Of a stretch of 64,000 nt of DNA, positions 62,282-64,000 are shown piece by piece. The notes beneath the pieces are model-generated. The model saw nothing but the letters and a program-made list of their open reading frames with translations. It made no database searches and was not told the DNA's origin. Both the position numbers and the translations under genes were made by a program. Source of the stretch: Oleispira sp036960605 (GTDB lineage: Bacteria > Pseudomonadota > Gammaproteobacteria > Pseudomonadales > Oceanobacteraceae); NCBI GenBank assembly GCA_036960605.1, contig JBALXI010000023.1, positions 7,239 to 71,238 of the forward strand, in the 5' to 3' direction. The stretch's first letter is position 1. Every line of letters begins with the position of its first letter.

Positions 62282-63508
62282 TTAAACGTTTGCTGCAGCT
62301 TTAAGCGCATCAATTTTATCAGTACGTTCCCATGTGAAAGCAGTGAAGGTTTTAGACTTCTTCTCACCACGATCTTCATATTCGTAGGTATGCTCAAACG
62401 GCTCGCGACCAAAGTGACCATAGGCAGCAGTAATCTGATACATAGGGTTCAATAATTCTAGCTGGTTTTGAATCGCGTACGGACGTAAATCGAAAACTTC
62501 ACGAATCACTTTCGCTAATGCGATATCACCGTCTTTTCCAGCACCCAGCTTGCCGGTACCAAAAGTATTCACAGAAATCGACGTTGGTTGAGCAACACCA
62601 ATCGCATAAGATACTTGAATCTCACAACGTTCAGCCAATTCAGCGGCAACGATATTCTTCGCCACATAACGACCCATGTACGCCGCAGAGCGATCTACTT
62701 TTGAAGGATCTTTACCCGAGAAAGCGCCACCACCGTGACGAGCCATGCCGCCATACGTATCAACAATAATCTTACGACCGGTAAGACCTGCATCACCCAC
62801 AGGGCCGCCAATAACGAAATTGCCGGTTGGGTTGATGTGGTAAAGCGTATCTTCAGTTAACCATTCCGCTGGGAAAATAGGCTTGATGATATTTTCTAAT
62901 ACAGCTTCACGTAAATCATCTAAAGAGATGCTTGGATCGTGCTGAGTAGAAAGAACTACTGCATCTACTTTAGGCTGATCGCCTTCGTAGTTAATGGTTA
63001 CCTGAGACTTAGCGTCTGGGCGTAACCAAGGAAGCGTGCCATTACGACGTAATTCAGCTTGGCGTTGAACCAATAAGTGCGCGTAAAAAACAGGTGCAGG
63101 CATTAACGATTCAGTTTCGTTAGTAGCATAACCAAACATTAAACCTTGATCGCCAGCGCCTTGATCTTCTGGCTTAGCACGGTCAACACCTTGGTTAATA
63201 TCAACAGACTGCTTACCAATACCGTTAAGAACGGCGCAAGTCGCGCCGTCAAAACCAACATCAGAACTGTTATAGCCAATGCCGGTAATTACATTACGGA
63301 CGATGTCTTCAAGGTCGACATAGCAAGACGTTGTGACTTCACCAGCAACAATCGCCATACCGGTTTTAACCATGGTTTCCACGGCAACGCGGGCATGTGG
63401 GTCACGGGCAATAATGGCATCCAGAACCGCATCAGAAATCTGATCGGCTACTTTGTCTGGGTGTCCTTCTGAAACTGACTCAGAAGTAAAAATTGAATAT
63501 TCGCTCAT
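62282..63508 (-). CDS. metK: S-adenosylmethionine synthetase
   Basis: Makes SAM from methionine and ATP. Seen: 408 residues, slightly longer than E. coli MetK (384). ATP motif SVSEGHPDKVADQISDAVLD, GAGDQGLMFGYA, the phosphate loop GGGAFSGKDPSKVDRSAAY and the GHFGRE element near the end. A C-terminal segment of about 15 residues (DRGEKKSKTFTAFTWER) follows the usual form. First complete gene of the metK-ahcY unit; a partial methyltransferase gene lies 37 bp upstream. Confidence 0.98.
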   Translation of the reverse strand: MSEYSIFTSESVSEGHPDKVADQISDAVLDAIIARDPHARVAVETMVKTGMAIVAGEVTTSCYVDLEDIVRNVITGIGYNSSDVGFDGATCAVLNGIGKQSVDINQGVDRAKPEDQGAGDQGLMFGYATNETESLMPAPVFYAHLLVQRQAELRRNGTLPWLRPDAKSQVTINYEGDQPKVDAVVLSTQHDPSISLDDLREAVLENIIKPIFPAEWLTEDTLYHINPTGNFVIGGPVGDAGLTGRKIIVDTYGGMARHGGGAFSGKDPSKVDRSAAYMGRYVAKNIVAAELAERCEIQVSYAIGVAQPTSISVNTFGTGKLGAGKDGDIALAKVIREVFDLRPYAIQNQLELLNPMYQITAAYGHFGREPFEHTYEYEDRGEKKSKTFTAFTWERTDKIDALKAAANV

Positions 63509-63545
63509 AGTGTCTCCTATTTTTCTTTATATAGTAGCCGCAGCG

Positions 63546-64000
63546 TCATGCCACAGCGCGACGGAATGTTCTGAACTGGATTTGGAATCCATTTCGTAAA
63601 GCTAAAAACTGTGTTTGCTCTTCAGCTAACTGAGCTTCTTTGGCCCAGCTTGTTAAGTCTTCGGGAGCAAACCCTAACCACAGGTCACCACAAGATTCAC
63701 GTGCCCAGGCTTGGTCGTGGGCGCATAAATCAGTAATTAATAAACAACCGCCAGGCTTTAATAACTGAGCGCTGTGGTTAAAAATCTCTTTTGGTGCAGG
63801 CACATGGTGCAGCACCATATTGCAGGTCACTAGATCAGCCTTTATATGCTGGTCTAAGGCCAGTTGGCAGTCGCCGTGCAATAATTCGATATTCTCAAGC
63901 TGCTGCTCAGCCACCTTTAAACGCACCAGAGGTCGCCGAGCAAGTTGGCCTAGCACTCGGTAGCGAACTTTTAATTCGTGGTGAAAGCAAAATAATATTA
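63546..64000 (-). CDS. Class I methyltransferase domain, partial (N-terminal part outside window)
   Basis: Seen: frame open to the right edge with 150 codons present; the GTG at 63956 is only an internal candidate. Class I features include ELLHGDC, ADLVTCNMVLHHVPAPKEIF, the LLKPGGCLLITDL strand and a C-terminal RTFRR tail. The glycine-rich SAM loop would lie upstream, beyond the edge. Known: in pseudomonads the gene before metK codes an ArsR-type regulator fused to a methyltransferase, so an HTH half may exist upstream; this is inference. Confidence 0.75.
   Translation of the reverse strand, partial: ILFCFHHELKVRYRVLGQLARRPLVRLKVAEQQLENIELLHGDCQLALDQHIKADLVTCNMVLHHVPAPKEIFNHSAQLLKPGGCLLITDLCAHDQAWARESCGDLWLGFAPEDLTSWAKEAQLAEEQTQFLALRNGFQIQFRTFRRAVA

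Noticed and set aside
62247..63545. SAM or SAH riboswitch for ahcY or metK
   Set aside because: The two upstream gaps are only 35 and 37 bp, too short for any known SAM/SAH riboswitch, and no conserved core is visible.
63546..64000. Frameshifted methyltransferase pseudogene
   Set aside because: The acidic loop expected before ENIELLHGD is not obvious, but the gene is cut by the edge and the remaining frame is open; no evidence for a break can be given.

Overview
The window reads as chromosomal DNA of a marine-type gammaproteobacterium close to the Oceanospirillales/Pseudomonadales (an Oleispira/Bermanella/Thalassolituus-like organism is my inference, not shown). The support is gene order: metX-metW-DUF4426-rdgB, yggT-proC-yggS divergent from pilT-pilU, then pyrB-pyrC'-pyrR-ruvX-yqgE-tonB-gshB divergent from pilGHIJK-chpABC. 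This matches, almost gene for gene, the PA0387-PA0415 neighbourhood of Pseudomonas aeruginosa. The DNA is moderately A+T-rich. I see no rRNA, tRNA, CRISPR array, insertion sequence or prophage gene.

Layout. (1) 1-3.2 kb: the 3' part of a giant repeat protein, with Ig-like units followed by 18 RCC1-like units of about 41 residues, cut by the left edge. (2) 3.3-10.1 kb: core genes rho, trxA, ppx, ppk1 and hemB; ppx and ppk1 converge. (3) 10.3-15.3 kb: a membrane protein/flavin disulfide reductase fusion, a YigI-type thioesterase, and a cold-shock gene converging on an rhlE helicase gene. (4) 15.4-22.9 kb: an accessory stretch with a lipoprotein alkaline phosphatase behind a clear PHO box, a secreted EEP-fold protein with substituted active-site residues, a di-haem peroxidase-like lipoprotein, and a BaeSR-like two-component system whose sensor has an odd Arg/Pro/Asp/His-rich periplasmic insert. 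(5) 23.1-28.4 kb: rdgB, DUF4426, metW, metX, yggT, proC, yggS, all on the minus strand. (6) 28.6-34.2 kb: pilT and pilU, then a MASE3-PAS-GAF-PAS-GGDEF-EAL protein. (7) 34.2-39.9 kb: the pyrimidine genes (including a pseudo-dihydroorotase), ruvX, yqgE, a TonB-like gene and gshB. (8) 40.1-53.3 kb: the complete Pil-Chp chemosensory operon for twitching motility, ending in an unrecognised exported protein. (9) 53.4-60.6 kb: a six-gene surface-glycan island on the minus strand: a cytidylyltransferase-HAD fusion, a possible sialyltransferase-like protein, a Wzy/WaaL-type membrane protein, a family-2 glycosyltransferase, a polysialyltransferase-like protein and a KpsS-like capsule protein. (10) 60.8-64 kb: ahcY, metK and a partial methyltransferase, the activated-methyl cycle.

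How the genes work together. PilT and PilU power pilus retraction. The Chp pathway (PilJ receptor, ChpA kinase, PilG/PilH regulators, PilK/ChpB adaptation enzymes, PilI/ChpC couplers) controls it, and the GGDEF/EAL protein may add cyclic-di-GMP input. Ppk/Ppx and the PHO-box phosphatase handle phosphate. MetX/MetW, MetK and AhcY cover methionine synthesis and SAM/SAH turnover. Apart from sequencing-independent partial genes at the two edges, I see no broken gene.

The best candidates for undescribed biology are the glycan island (a possible nonulosonic-acid-type polymer made without visible NeuB/NeuC), the RCC1-like giant protein, the exported protein at the end of the Chp operon, the membrane-reductase fusion, and the 110-bp element bounded by perfect 15-bp inverted repeats at 22973-23082. 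I regard none of these as a proven new system.
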